This document shows, one piece after another, positions 42,950-52,221 of a stretch of DNA of 64,000 nt. A program made the position numbers and the translations under genes. The stretch covers positions 744,001-808,000 of the forward strand of contig NZ_CP013187.1 in the NCBI RefSeq assembly GCF_001444405.1, written 5' to 3'. Below the pieces are notes generated by a model that had not been told where the DNA came from, ran no database searches, and saw nothing but the letters and a program-made list of their open reading frames with translations. The DNA comes from Pseudoalteromonas phenolica (GTDB taxonomy: Bacteria; Pseudomonadota; Gammaproteobacteria; Enterobacterales; Alteromonadaceae). Positions within the stretch are counted from its first letter, which is position 1, and the number at the start of each line of letters is the position of its first letter.

Positions 42950-42986
42950 AAGAAATAAAAAAGGGTTAACCGATAGGTTAACCCTT
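42950..42986 (-). terminator. Terminator downstream of the M16 peptidase gene and repeat
   Basis: Perfect 11-bp stem AAGGGTTAACC / GGTTAACCCTT, loop GATA; on the minus strand it is followed by TTTTATTTC. The nearest upstream minus-strand gene is the M16 peptidase ending at 43196, and a MITE-like repeat now separates the stop from this terminator. Confidence 0.8.
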
Positions 42987-43028
42987 GAGGGCATATGAGT
43001 AGGAATAAGCCCTGATGGGCTTACATTT

Positions 43029-43190
43029 ATACCAATCCTCTAAAATACTCAATCATTTTGAGGGACTAAAACGGACGCTAGCTTCGTTAAAAATTTCTTA
43101 TTTAGAACAACTAAATAGCAAAATTCTCGCCTTACTATCGACCAGTTTTCCTTGCCTCAAAATAGATCACTTAATTAAGAGGATCGGTTT
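43029..43190. mobile_element. MITE-like repeat, copy 2
   Basis: A 162-bp relative of the element at 33235-33444. The left end ATACCAATC and inward CAATCATTTTGAGGGA match it; the right end CCTCAAAATAGATCACTTA also matches and the outer end GATCGGTTT is degenerate. The middle shares TTAGAACAACTAAATA but is about 50 bp shorter. It lies 6 bases beyond the stop codon of the M16 peptidase gene. Confidence 0.75.
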
Positions 43191-43195
43191 TACTT

Positions 43196-46081
43196 TTAAA
43201 GTTGGTAGCTGACTTTGCCTGAAAGCTCGGCGATGTCAGTGATCTTCGTTTGACCTTTAATTTCAGCAAATGGCTTGTCTTGGTAGTTCGCACCACGCAG
43301 TTGTACGTTGATACGAGATGCTTTTGGATTCGCTAACGTTTCATTGTAGAACTGCTTGATATCAGATAGCTTCACATTCTGAACTTCTGTGATCATTTGT
43401 TGCTTAGAATCGTAATTCCAGTTCTCTTTATACCAATCAGAGAAGATAGGAGAGACTTCTTCATACATATTCTTAGGCGCTTGCGTCAGGCCTACAAGTA
43501 CACCTTGCTTAATTGCAGCAAATTGCTCAGGTGTCAGTGCATCTAGCTTGGCTTTGTACTCTACCTTGAAGTCATCAAAACGCTTTTGCGCTTGTACTAG
43601 GTCCATGACGGGTGATTGGATATATAGACCAATACTTGCATAGTCATCAACCGGGTAGTAGAACGCACCTACGGCGTAAGCCAGTTGTTCTTCAGTTCTT
43701 AATTGGTTAAATGCTTCATGGCTGAAGTGCTTAGCCAATACGTTAGCAATGGCTTTTTGTTTGAAGCCAGCTTTACGATGAACATGAATATCTAATAAGC
43801 CATTGTCGGCAGCTGCGGTATCTTTTTGATAGCTCAAAACCTGTTGCGGTAATGGTGCAATGGTTTTGGTTTTTGCAAAGCTTGTTTGCGTATGGTTGCT
43901 ACCAAGCGTTTTGCTGATAACCTCAGCAACGTTTTCTAAATCACCTTGATTGTAGTTACCAAATGCAAATACACGAGGTTGGTTTGCCTTTACCAGCTTT
44001 TCTAAGCGTGCTTTGAAAGTCGCTACATCTAACTTTTGTGCCGCAGCGATTAACGCGTCATCTTCAAAATTATTCGCTTCAGTTAAATTCTGAAGAGCAG
44101 GGAATAACTGACGAACGGTAAATTGTTTTTGTGCGTTATTGATACCACGAATAAGACGGTCTTTGGCTTGGGCAAAGTTCGTCTCTGTCACCTCAGGAAT
44201 GAGATCAGATAGCATTTCAGAAAGCAGCAAGTTTTGCTTATCAGTGAAGCCGTTTAATAACAGACTCATACCGTTACTCGTTGTTGCACGCGTACTGATA
44301 CCCGCAACACTTGCTTCAGCTTGTAATAAGCTTTGCTGTAGGTTGTATAGATCAGACCAAAGTGCAAGAGACACTTGGGTTTCGATATCCGCATTTGCTT
44401 CGCCGGCATTAAGGTCAATTTTCAAAATACCTTTTGGTTGTTCTGCAAATAATTGACTTGGGTAGTGCCACACTTTTACGCCGTCTTTTTCAACTTTAAG
44501 CTCTGCGGTCGATTGCTTCATCCCCGCAGTTTTTAGGTCGAAGTTTTCAGGTAATAGACGATTCACTTTTGGTAGTGTTAATGCCACCTGAGTTGGTTTT
44601 TTCCAAGTTGCAATTTCACTCTCAGCAATGTCTTCGATACGGTATTCACCCGCATAGAAATGTTGTTTCTGATCGACTTTCTCGTTTTTGCTGGTATACC
44701 AAATACGCAGTGTGTCAGGGGTTAATTGTGATAACACGTCATCAACCGCTTTGGCATTGAATTGACCAAAATAGTATGGCGCGTTGATGCTGTAGTTCAG
44801 CGGGTAATCTTGCATGCTGTTAACTAACTGAGCAGCATAACTGAATTCGTCGACCTTTTGTAAGAATCGGAACTCGTTATCAAGGGAGGTTTTGATCTCT
44901 TTGTAGTACTTTTCATCAACCCCTTTTTCTTTTACTAGATCAATGTACTGCATGATGATGGCAACGATTTCGTCACGGTTTTGCATACCCAAATCAGTCA
45001 GGTTTAGGGTAATAGACATTTCACCGTAGTTACCATAATGGTTTGGTGTACCGCCGGCATTCAATGAACTGATCCAGCCCAATGCTTTTAGCTGCTGCGC
45101 TGGTGTGCCAGGCATTTCAGAGCCAAGTAAGTAAGACACAAATGCATTTGGTTTAAACTTAAACTGGTCTTGGTTATTTTTAATGGTGAAATCAAGTTTT
45201 AGCTGCTTTAAGTCTTGGTTAGGCTTGTAGTAAATTTTCTTACCGCCTAACTCTGCAAAGTTAATTTCTTGCTTAACCTGCGGCTTCTCTATGCCTTTGT
45301 CTTTAATCGGTGAAAAGTGTTTCTTCGCTAACTTTTCCATTTCATCTAGCGAGGCATTGCTGATCAGCGCCACTTTCATGATGTTCGCAGAGTAGTACTT
45401 GTTGTAAAACTCAACGGTTTCTTTGTGAAGGTTGCTGTTTTCTTTATCGCCTAATGTTTCTAGGTTACCGATTAAGAAGCGGTTGGCAGGGTGCTCACCC
45501 ATCATATCGCGTGATAATTTGAACTGACCGAAAAAGTCCATCTCACGGCGCATTGACCATTCAGCGTTAACGGCGTTGATTTCTTTTTCTGTGTATTCAG
45601 GGTACAGCTTTGGTGACTTAAAGAAATCCGAGAAGCGATCAAGTGCTTCGTCATAAGCGTCATTGTTCACTTTGAACATATAGTTTGTGTAAGTTAACCA
45701 AGTCGATGCGTTAGAAACACCGCCATTTTCGGTTAAGAATTCTTTGTACTGGTTTGTTTCAGGGTACTTGTCTGTGCCTAAGAAAAGTAAGTGCTCAAGA
45801 TAGTGCGCCATACCTTGTTGTGTCATTGGATCTTGTAAAAGACCGACACCGACGTTTAATGCCGCTGCAGATTTCTCAGTTGTAGGGTCAGACACCAAAA
45901 TCACTTCAATGTTATTTTCTAACTTTAAAGTCCTGTAGCCGCGCTGGTCATTCGGGCTAACCGCAAGCTTATCAAGTGGTGCAAGCGTGTTCGTTGCACT
46001 TGCTTGTGTATTGTTATTTGATGTTTGTGAACAAGCAGCCAGTGCCAATGCCAATGCACTAATCGTAAATGCTTTTTTCAT
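43196..46081 (-). CDS. M16-family (pitrilysin-like) peptidase lipoprotein
   Basis: A 961-residue zinc metallopeptidase of the insulinase/pitrilysin family. The lipobox LALAACSQ predicts membrane anchoring, probably facing the periplasm. The inverted zinc motif is HYLEH (HxxEH near residue 92) with the third ligand Glu in NAVNAEWSMRREMD. Four M16 repeats over 961 residues match the single-chain, E. coli protease III-type size. It would degrade small peptides. AAAGGA lies 9 bases before the ATG. Confidence 0.92.
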   Translation of the reverse strand: MKKAFTISALALALAACSQTSNNNTQASATNTLAPLDKLAVSPNDQRGYRTLKLENNIEVILVSDPTTEKSAAALNVGVGLLQDPMTQQGMAHYLEHLLFLGTDKYPETNQYKEFLTENGGVSNASTWLTYTNYMFKVNNDAYDEALDRFSDFFKSPKLYPEYTEKEINAVNAEWSMRREMDFFGQFKLSRDMMGEHPANRFLIGNLETLGDKENSNLHKETVEFYNKYYSANIMKVALISNASLDEMEKLAKKHFSPIKDKGIEKPQVKQEINFAELGGKKIYYKPNQDLKQLKLDFTIKNNQDQFKFKPNAFVSYLLGSEMPGTPAQQLKALGWISSLNAGGTPNHYGNYGEMSITLNLTDLGMQNRDEIVAIIMQYIDLVKEKGVDEKYYKEIKTSLDNEFRFLQKVDEFSYAAQLVNSMQDYPLNYSINAPYYFGQFNAKAVDDVLSQLTPDTLRIWYTSKNEKVDQKQHFYAGEYRIEDIAESEIATWKKPTQVALTLPKVNRLLPENFDLKTAGMKQSTAELKVEKDGVKVWHYPSQLFAEQPKGILKIDLNAGEANADIETQVSLALWSDLYNLQQSLLQAEASVAGISTRATTSNGMSLLLNGFTDKQNLLLSEMLSDLIPEVTETNFAQAKDRLIRGINNAQKQFTVRQLFPALQNLTEANNFEDDALIAAAQKLDVATFKARLEKLVKANQPRVFAFGNYNQGDLENVAEVISKTLGSNHTQTSFAKTKTIAPLPQQVLSYQKDTAAADNGLLDIHVHRKAGFKQKAIANVLAKHFSHEAFNQLRTEEQLAYAVGAFYYPVDDYASIGLYIQSPVMDLVQAQKRFDDFKVEYKAKLDALTPEQFAAIKQGVLVGLTQAPKNMYEEVSPIFSDWYKENWNYDSKQQMITEVQNVKLSDIKQFYNETLANPKASRINVQLRGANYQDKPFAEIKGQTKITDIAELSGKVSYQL

Positions 46082-46278
46082 AGGTGTCGTCCTTTGAAAT
46101 TTTTCAGTTTTGAATATTTAGTTTACGCCTTTGGAATAAGTTAATCACTCAAATATAATGGCGTTTTGTAAAGTGATGTAACAATCCCACTTCAGCGTTT
46201 AAAAGTCTCTTATCAAACAATTATAAAACCAGTTTAAAAAATTATTATTAAAATTTATCCTATATAAACAATAGCTTG

Positions 46279-47379
46279 TTAGTCGTTCACCCCAGAAATA
46301 TCTCCACGTCTTACAGGGTAGCCCAAGTGCATCCAGCCGAAAATACCTTCCCACAGTACTGCTGTGCGAGTGTAACCCCTAGCGCGAAGGCGATTGATGG
46401 TGTGATCTGCTGCGGCGCGAGGGCAAGAGCAATAGGCGACTATTTGAACGTCTTTGGGAATACCTGCAACGGTTTCATCTAAATCAGCATAATAGGGAAA
46501 GGGAATAGCGCCTTCTATGTGTGCTGTTTGCCAGACTGAGGTTACGCGCGTATCTAGCAATACCATACGTTTTTTTGCATTGAGTGCTTCATTGAGATCT
46601 TTTGAAAGTACATACATGCCATCTTTTAAATCAAAGTTAGGGTCTTCTCCGGCTTTGTTAATTATATAATCTTTAGGCTCTGGCAGTGCTCTAAGGACTG
46701 GTTTTTCTTCAACTAGCCCCATTGATTTACTGCGTAAAAATGCGGTGATGTTGTTAATGTCAGCGGGTGATAGTTTATTTTTGAATGCTTGCATAGGGGT
46801 GCCTTGTCGACCCTCCTGAATGGCATAGCGAATAAACTCGTCGGTATTATGGGCAAGGGCAGACTGATTCATCAGAGCTGGTGCCGTAATACCTTCACCT
46901 TGTTTACCATGACAACTTGCACACTCTTTTTGGTAAACAGTCTCACCACGTTTTATATCGCCCTGTACCGGATTGGTTGAAAACTTAAGTCTGTCGTAAC
47001 CTGCTTGCTCAAAAAGCCAATAAGTTAAATCCCAGGTTTCAGCAAGTGTCATAGGGCCACCTACCTCATCTAGGTAACCACCCATCGCGGTGCCTTCTCG
47101 GCCATATTGCATGGGCCTCAAAATTTGATGGGCTACGCCTGACTCCATCAGGCTTTTACTGCGAAGCGATGGGGCGTGATCGTTTTTATGACCTTCACGG
47201 TTTTCACCATGACACAGCGCGCAGTATTTTTGATAGTTATTGGCTGCAACGCGAGCTTGCTCTGTCGTGAGCTTACGCGGTGGTGCTCGCCGCTCTCTTT
47301 CTTGTGAATAAGCAACACTTGTATGAAAAAGCAAGATGACCAAACTGCTTGTCAGCAGCCCGAAAAATAGTTTAGACAT
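46279..47379 (-). CDS. Di-haem cytochrome c fused to a rhodanese domain
   Basis: A roughly 366-residue exported protein: signal peptide, cytochrome c domain 1 (CALCHGENREG, about residue 52), cytochrome c domain 2 (CASCHGKQGEG, about residue 153), then a rhodanese-like domain from about 270 (VLLDTRVTSVWQTAHIEGAI and AYCSCPRAAADHTI, where the first Cys is at the catalytic position). Both haem motifs are complete, with Met ligands likely in GTAMGGY and GTPMQAF. It should carry electrons in the periplasm and may handle sulphur. The ATG at 47379 is used; the two codons before it are a TTG start that lacks support. Confidence 0.88.
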   Translation of the reverse strand: MSKLFFGLLTSSLVILLFHTSVAYSQERERRAPPRKLTTEQARVAANNYQKYCALCHGENREGHKNDHAPSLRSKSLMESGVAHQILRPMQYGREGTAMGGYLDEVGGPMTLAETWDLTYWLFEQAGYDRLKFSTNPVQGDIKRGETVYQKECASCHGKQGEGITAPALMNQSALAHNTDEFIRYAIQEGRQGTPMQAFKNKLSPADINNITAFLRSKSMGLVEEKPVLRALPEPKDYIINKAGEDPNFDLKDGMYVLSKDLNEALNAKKRMVLLDTRVTSVWQTAHIEGAIPFPYYADLDETVAGIPKDVQIVAYCSCPRAAADHTINRLRARGYTRTAVLWEGIFGWMHLGYPVRRGDISGVND

Positions 47380-47482
47380 AACCAACCCTGGAAATAATGA
47401 CGGTTAAATGAGCATAAAGGGTGGTGATGTTGTTTTCTAGCGAAATACAAATCTGGTAACAATTTAAGTGAAAGGGTTTGAC

Positions 47483-47513
47483 CTAGCTCTTCCCCCAAAA
47501 GGGGGGGAGCTAG
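47483..47513 (-). other. GC-rich hairpin after mscS
   Basis: CTAGCTC..CCCCC pairs with GGGGG..GAGCTAG across an AAAA loop. It lies just after the mscS stop on the minus strand; no T-run follows, so it may be a weak terminator or RNA-stabilising hairpin. Confidence 0.5.
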
Positions 47514-47522
47514 CAAGAGAAA

Positions 47523-48353
47523 TTAGCTGCTCTCATTAACGAGAATAACTTTTCTGTGTGGGAAAGGTATTTCTATATCTGCCTCATCAAGTGCTTTTTT
47601 GATCTGTTCAGGTACAGAGTATAGAAGATCAAAATAATGCTCTCCTTGACAGAAAGGTCTCACTAAGAAATCAACAGAGCTGTTGTTGAGTGATTCGACT
47701 TCAACAAAAGGCGCGGGGTCTTGTAAAACAAATTGGTGTTCAGAAAGTACTTTAAGAATGACAGCTTTGGCTTTATCTATATTTTCGCTGTAAGCGATAC
47801 CAAACCGCATATCAACCCCTCTAATTGTATAATGTGAGTGGTTGATAATTTTGTTCCCCCAAATATGGCTATTCGGTATAACAATTTGCTGATTATCGAA
47901 AGTTTGCATGATTGTGGTGAACATATCTATTTCAGTTACTTTGCCAAACTGCCCAGTTGTATCAATAAAATCTCCGACTTTGTAAGGCCTAAATATAAGC
48001 AGCATTACCCCTGCAGCTAAATTAGAGAGCGTCCCTTGTAAAGCAAGACCTACGGCTAAGCCTGCCGCCCCCAGTAATGCAATAATAGAAGCGGTCTGCA
48101 CGCCAAATCGATTCAAGACAGCGATAGCAACAAAAGCAAGTATTGTGTAACGAACCACACTGCCAAAAAACTTAAATAAAGTGTCATCCAGTTGATCATA
48201 TTTATTAGCAACAGCGGTGACTGCTTTATAGGCTTTGCCAGCTATCCATATACCGACCAATAAGATGCCAAGCGCGAGTAACAAATTTGTTGCCCAATCT
48301 AAAGCGGTTGGTAAGTATTGGTTTATATCTAGCTTTTCAATAAAACTATTCAT
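47523..48353 (-). CDS. mscS: Small-conductance mechanosensitive channel MscS
   Basis: A 276-residue MscS-type channel that opens under membrane tension to release solutes on hypo-osmotic shock. Three N-terminal helices are visible; the pore helix is GAAGLAVGLALQGTLSNLAAG, with the Gly/Ala packing of TM3 (quoted length kept short). The beta domain starts at FRPYKVGDFIDTTGQ. ATG 48353 is favoured because GAGGA lies 7-8 bases upstream; an ATG five codons earlier has no ribosome binding site. It is a single gene. Confidence 0.92.
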   Translation of the reverse strand: MNSFIEKLDINQYLPTALDWATNLLLALGILLVGIWIAGKAYKAVTAVANKYDQLDDTLFKFFGSVVRYTILAFVAIAVLNRFGVQTASIIALLGAAGLAVGLALQGTLSNLAAGVMLLIFRPYKVGDFIDTTGQFGKVTEIDMFTTIMQTFDNQQIVIPNSHIWGNKIINHSHYTIRGVDMRFGIAYSENIDKAKAVILKVLSEHQFVLQDPAPFVEVESLNNSSVDFLVRPFCQGEHYFDLLYSVPEQIKKALDEADIEIPFPHRKVILVNESS

Positions 48354-48490
48354 GAAGGCGATCCTCATTGTTAATATATAGTTAAATTAGGCTAGAATCT
48401 CTACCTTATCAAGGTGGCAAGTTTCAGGTTGTTTTATAAAATTGTGTCTATAATTACTTTCTACGATAACCTTCAGAAAGTGAAAATAAA

Positions 48491-48730
48491 GTGAGATTAA
48501 ACAGCGTTTTATTAATTCTAATTTTGAGTAGTTTGGTTGCATGCTCTCAGGCTGATTCTGTGCCAGAGAGTGAATGCGATAAAGTTGTCGCCCATGCTAA
48601 ATCGGTCTTAAAAGAAAATGCACCGAGTAAATCCGATATGTTGAAGCAATGTAAGGCTGCATCAGATGAAGCCAGAGGATGTGTTATGGCTGCGGATAAA
48701 CCAATGAAATTACTTAAGTGTGACTTTTAA
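48491..48730 (+). CDS. Small hypothetical lipoprotein
   Basis: A 79-residue lipoprotein with lipobox LSSLVACSQ (Cys near residue 18). The mature 60 residues carry four Cys in a helical, mostly charged chain (SECDKVV, LKQCKAASDEARGCVM, LKCDF), suggesting two disulphides. The start codon is GTG. No family recognised. A strong terminator follows, so it is a single transcript, divergent from mscS. Confidence 0.65.
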   Translation: MRLNSVLLILILSSLVACSQADSVPESECDKVVAHAKSVLKENAPSKSDMLKQCKAASDEARGCVMAADKPMKLLKCDF

Positions 48731-48765
48731 TTTGAAGCATATTTGTGCTTGAAATAACTGCCCAG

Positions 48766-48801
48766 AACCACCTAGCAAGTTGTCTCACTAGGTGGTTTTT
48801 T
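48766..48801 (+). terminator. Terminator of the small lipoprotein gene
   Basis: Perfect 10-bp stem AACCACCTAG / CTAGGTGGTT followed by a T-run. Confidence 0.85.
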
Positions 48802-48861
48802 CTTTATGGCGTGTTGAAGACTTTTATTTCACAAACTCATAGCCAACAAGATAAATAAGCT

Positions 48862-49248
48862 CTAATGATAAGCCTCTGAGCGCTCTATCACTTCAATTTC
48901 ATAACCATCAGGATCGGCAATAAAAAAGAATTTAGCAACAAGCTGATCGTCATTATAAAAAGACTTAACAGGACGAGGCTGATAACCTAACTTTACCGCT
49001 TTCTCATGCAGCGCTTCTATATTTTGCGCGCTAAACGCCAGATGACCATAACCATCACCTAGAATGTATGGCTTGGTTTTGTCATGATTAACGGTAAGCT
49101 CTAGTTCAAAATCGCTTTCATTATTACCCAAATAATGCAGGTCAAAGCCGTCAAATTTTAAGGTACGCTTTATCTCTAAGTTGAGTATATCTTGGTAAAA
49201 TTGCGTCGACTTTTTTACATCCAAAACTCGGATCATACTGTGGATCAT
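48862..49248 (-). CDS. GloA-like lactoylglutathione lyase
   Basis: A 128-residue VOC-family protein close to E. coli GloA (MIHSMIRVLDVKKST against MRLLHTMLRVGDLQRS). The four metal ligands are in place: His3, Glu in FELELT, His in GYGHLAF and Glu in YEIEVIE. GloA turns the glutathione hemithioacetal of methylglyoxal into lactoylglutathione. Some substrate-site regions differ, so a related lyase is possible. ATG 49248 is chosen over one 19 codons upstream to match GloA. Confidence 0.8.
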   Translation of the reverse strand: MIHSMIRVLDVKKSTQFYQDILNLEIKRTLKFDGFDLHYLGNNESDFELELTVNHDKTKPYILGDGYGHLAFSAQNIEALHEKAVKLGYQPRPVKSFYNDDQLVAKFFFIADPDGYEIEVIERSEAYH

Positions 49249-49305
49249 TTTTGCCACGTTTAAAATACCTATCTGTTGTGTGAACTCTACTCTTCTGTGC
49301 CGCAA

Positions 49306-49637
49306 GGTTTATTTGAAACAACGAAATGCTCAGTGTGCATTCAAAAAGGTGTCACTAAAAATCAGGTTTGGCAGTGATTCGAGCGTATAGTGAATGATGA
49401 AGACCGAGCGGCTGCCGAATTTATTTCAACTTTGTATCAAACGGTGATTGAACACCATTATAGTGTGCAAAGTACTGCATCAATCTTAAGAGCTACTTGT
49501 TTAATTGAGGCGTGGAATAATAAATAAAGCTGCGCGACATTGGGTAGTAACCAAATACTACATACAAATTAAATTTATTTGTGGGTAATGTTCTTTTGAT
49601 GTTTAGTTAAGGGCCACTTCAATCACGTCGGTATTGA
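49306..49637. other. Degenerate interval before the DUF1501 remnant
   Basis: No intact gene seen. A 45-codon GTG-to-TAA frame lies at 49390-49527 (rich in Ala, Glu and Thr, no signal peptide) and a stop-bounded stretch reading FETTKCSVCIQKG precedes it. They may be fragments of lost genes, perhaps removed with the front of the DUF1501 gene, but I cannot name them. Confidence 0.35.
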
Positions 49638-50084
49638 ACTTTATCAATCATTCATCAGCCTCGGGAGCCATCGGGATCAGTATTGCAAGTTGCTAAATCA
49701 TATCCGTGGCGACCAAGATCCCAGTCACTGTCTGAGTTTAACCAAGCTATGACTTATTTGAGTCAGCAAAATAATGTCACTACGTTTACCATGAGTGAAT
49801 TTGGTCGAATCTTAACGTCCTATGGTAATGGTACCGATCACGGTTGGGCAGGAAATCATATTGTCATGGGCGGCGCGGTGAACTGTGGTAATTTGTATGG
49901 CAAATTGTTGACTCAGCACCTTAATGGGCCCAGAGATACACGTGGTGGTCGACTTATTCCCGAAGTTGCCAATGAGCAGTATTTCGCAACCTTAGCAAGG
50001 TGGTTTGGCGTGCCTGATTCTGAGTTGGTTGATATTTTTCCAAACTTAGCGAACTTTAATCAGTACACACTCGGGTTTATCTAA
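49638..50084 (+). pseudogene. DUF1501 gene remnant, C-terminal third only
   Basis: The frame opens just after a stop at 49635-49637 and encodes about the last 145 residues of a DUF1501 (sulphatase-like) protein. Family blocks are clear: FTMSEFGRILTSYGNGTDHG, GNHIVMGGAVNCGNLYG and LIPEVANEQYFATLARWFGV, with LGFI at the end. The signal peptide and the first two thirds are missing, and the expected DUF1800 partner gene is absent, so this is a decayed copy. No start with a ribosome binding site is present. Confidence 0.8.
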
Positions 50085-50104
50085 TTTTTTTTATCGCTAA
50101 ATTT

Positions 50105-50138
50105 AAAAGCCACAGTCGAGATGAGTGTGGCTTTTTTG
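50105..50138. terminator. Terminator after the DUF1501 remnant
   Basis: Stem AAAAGCCACA / TGTGGCTTTT with T-run (TTTTTTG), between convergent coding regions; it still serves the serine hydrolase gene on the other strand. Confidence 0.8.
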
Positions 50139-50143
50139 TTGGG

Positions 50144-51238
50144 TTAAAGTTTGAAATCAGGTATGTACTGAGCAGCGATTTTGTCTGCGAATAGTATTGG
50201 GTTTGCTCCAATTAAATTTGTTAAAACAACAACAGCAACATCATCTTCTGGGTATATAACCATACTTACAGCATTACCACCACTTGAACTGACAGCAGGG
50301 TGATTTTCTCTTTCAATGATTTGCCAGCCCATAGCATAGCCTGTTTCAATAGGGCCTATTGAGCGAGTTTTGCCATCAGCGAGGGTTACAGGTGTCCAAA
50401 GCGCGCTTAGGTTTTGAATCAACTTCTTAGATTTTAGGCTGATTAGATAACTCGCAAGTTCCTCTGCATTACTACTCATGCCCGCAGCAGTTTGAAGCAT
50501 ATCTTCGTATTCAGCATGAAAAACGTGATGCTGATTATTATAGAAATATTGCGGGACAAGTTGAGCGTTTGTTTTTACTGTGCTGTCGAATGCAGCACTG
50601 GCTGTTTTTGTCATCCCAGCTTTGGCAAGTTGCCCTGTAATAATAAAGTTTTGAAACCCTTGAGGCTTATATTTATCAATAATTTGACCAAGCAGCATAT
50701 AACCTGTTTGGTTATAGTTAAATTGTGTATTCTCTTTAAATCGCATGGGCAAAGTTTTCGCTTTTTGCCAAGATGCTTGTAAATCATTCAGCACAATTAA
50801 ATCGAGCAAATGGCCTGTAAGTACCATAGGTAAACCAGATGTATGTGCAAGCAGATGCTTAATCTTTATCGGTTTCCAATGCTCAGGCAATCCAGATAGG
50901 TGCTGTCCTGCAGAGTCGTCAAGTTGTAGCATTCCTGCTTCAACAAGTTGCATGATTGCGACGCCCGTAAATGCTTTTGTCATCGAGTTAATTTGAAATA
51001 AATTTGCATCGGTTACAGCACTTTTTGTTTCAACATCAGTAATACCATAACTGTTTTTAAAGACGATTTTGTCACCTTTAATTACAGCAACTTGTGCACC
51101 TAGAATTTTTTTCTCCTGCATCACTGTTTGCATATAACGGTCAACTGAGTGAGCACTTGCCACAAGTGGCATCGAAAGCAAAGACAAGCTAATTACAAGT
51201 AATGATGAGGTATAAAAGAGTGTTTTAAACAGGCGCAT
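50144..51238 (-). CDS. Exported serine hydrolase, beta-lactamase-related
   Basis: A 364-residue protein with a signal peptide (LLVISLSLLSMPLVASA) and the beta-lactamase/esterase fold. The active Ser-x-x-Lys is SMTK (FQINSMTKAFTGVAIMQLV). The second motif region, usually Y-S-N, reads FNYNQTGYMLLG. It is a second, different member of the superfamily also represented at 28674; it may be an esterase or D-Ala-D-Ala-type enzyme. It is a single gene. Confidence 0.85.
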   Translation of the reverse strand: MRLFKTLFYTSSLLVISLSLLSMPLVASAHSVDRYMQTVMQEKKILGAQVAVIKGDKIVFKNSYGITDVETKSAVTDANLFQINSMTKAFTGVAIMQLVEAGMLQLDDSAGQHLSGLPEHWKPIKIKHLLAHTSGLPMVLTGHLLDLIVLNDLQASWQKAKTLPMRFKENTQFNYNQTGYMLLGQIIDKYKPQGFQNFIITGQLAKAGMTKTASAAFDSTVKTNAQLVPQYFYNNQHHVFHAEYEDMLQTAAGMSSNAEELASYLISLKSKKLIQNLSALWTPVTLADGKTRSIGPIETGYAMGWQIIERENHPAVSSSGGNAVSMVIYPEDDVAVVVLTNLIGANPILFADKIAAQYIPDFKL

Positions 51239-51372
51239 AATATTCCTTTGTTATTATTTTCGCGCACAAAGTAACTGTTTTACAGCAAGTTATAAACATT
51301 GATTTGTAAACAATTGTGTTGAAACTATGAAAAGTTATTTACAATGAAGCAAACATAGTAAGAGATAATTTT

Positions 51373-52221
51373 ATGGGGTATTTAGCCTTTGTAACCTGTT
51401 TATGGGCGTTTTCTTTTAGTTTAATTGGCGTGTATTTGGCAGGGCAAGTTGATGCTTGGTTTAGCGCTTTTAGCCGAGTGGCGCTCGCAACTTGCGTGTT
51501 TATCCCTTTTTTAATTCGCTCACGTATTCCTAAAGATCTCATTCTTAAATTAATGGCGATAGGGGGTGTGCAACTCGGGTTAATGTACGGGTTTTACTAT
51601 CACTCGTTTTTGTTTTTGAGTGTGCCGGAGGTGTTGCTGTTTACTGTGATGACGCCGGTGTATATCACCTTACTCAATGATGTGTTAGATAGGCGGTTTA
51701 ACGGTAAATATCTACTGGTTGCGGTGATAGCTGTAATAGGTGCGGTTGCCATTCGTTATGAAAATTTTGATGGTGAGTTCTTATTTGGTTTGTTGCTGGT
51801 GCAAGGCGCTAACCTTTGTTTCGCAACAGGGCAAGTGACGTATAAGCGTTTAATGCAAGACTGTGAGCTTGATCACAAAACCGTGTTTGGTTGGTTTTTT
51901 GTCGGTGCATTAGTCGTGTCTTTGCTGTTCTTTTTAATGTTTGGCAATACAGACAAGCTACCAACGACTAGCACCCAGTGGGGCATATTAATTTATCTTG
52001 GTTTGGTGGCCTCGGGTTTTGGTTATTTTGCGTGGAATAAAGGCGCAACCTTAGTAGATGTAGGCGCACTTGCTGTGATGAATAATGTACTGATTCCTGC
52101 GGGTATACTGGTTAATTTGGTTATTTGGAACCGAGATGCTGATTTAATCAGGCTTACTGTTGGGGGCGGCATTATCCTTCTTGCACTTTGGGTTAACCAA
52201 AAACTTGCTACAGGTCGCTAA
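51373..52221 (+). CDS. EamA/DMT-family transporter
   Basis: A 282-residue inner-membrane protein with ten hydrophobic helices in two EamA repeats. The first repeat has FVTCLWAFSFSLIGVYLAG and FSRVALATCVFIPFL, with PEVLLFTVMTPVYITLLND in the middle; the second starts near YKRLMQD and ends GGGIILLALWVNQKLA. It probably exports amino acids or similar metabolites. It converges on and overlaps by four bases the AraC gene at 52218. Confidence 0.85.
   Translation: MGYLAFVTCLWAFSFSLIGVYLAGQVDAWFSAFSRVALATCVFIPFLIRSRIPKDLILKLMAIGGVQLGLMYGFYYHSFLFLSVPEVLLFTVMTPVYITLLNDVLDRRFNGKYLLVAVIAVIGAVAIRYENFDGEFLFGLLLVQGANLCFATGQVTYKRLMQDCELDHKTVFGWFFVGALVVSLLFFLMFGNTDKLPTTSTQWGILIYLGLVASGFGYFAWNKGATLVDVGALAVMNNVLIPAGILVNLVIWNRDADLIRLTVGGGIILLALWVNQKLATGR

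Noticed and set aside
49390..49527. 45-codon GTG-started frame
   Set aside because: No ribosome binding site and no family match; kept only as part of the degenerate interval.
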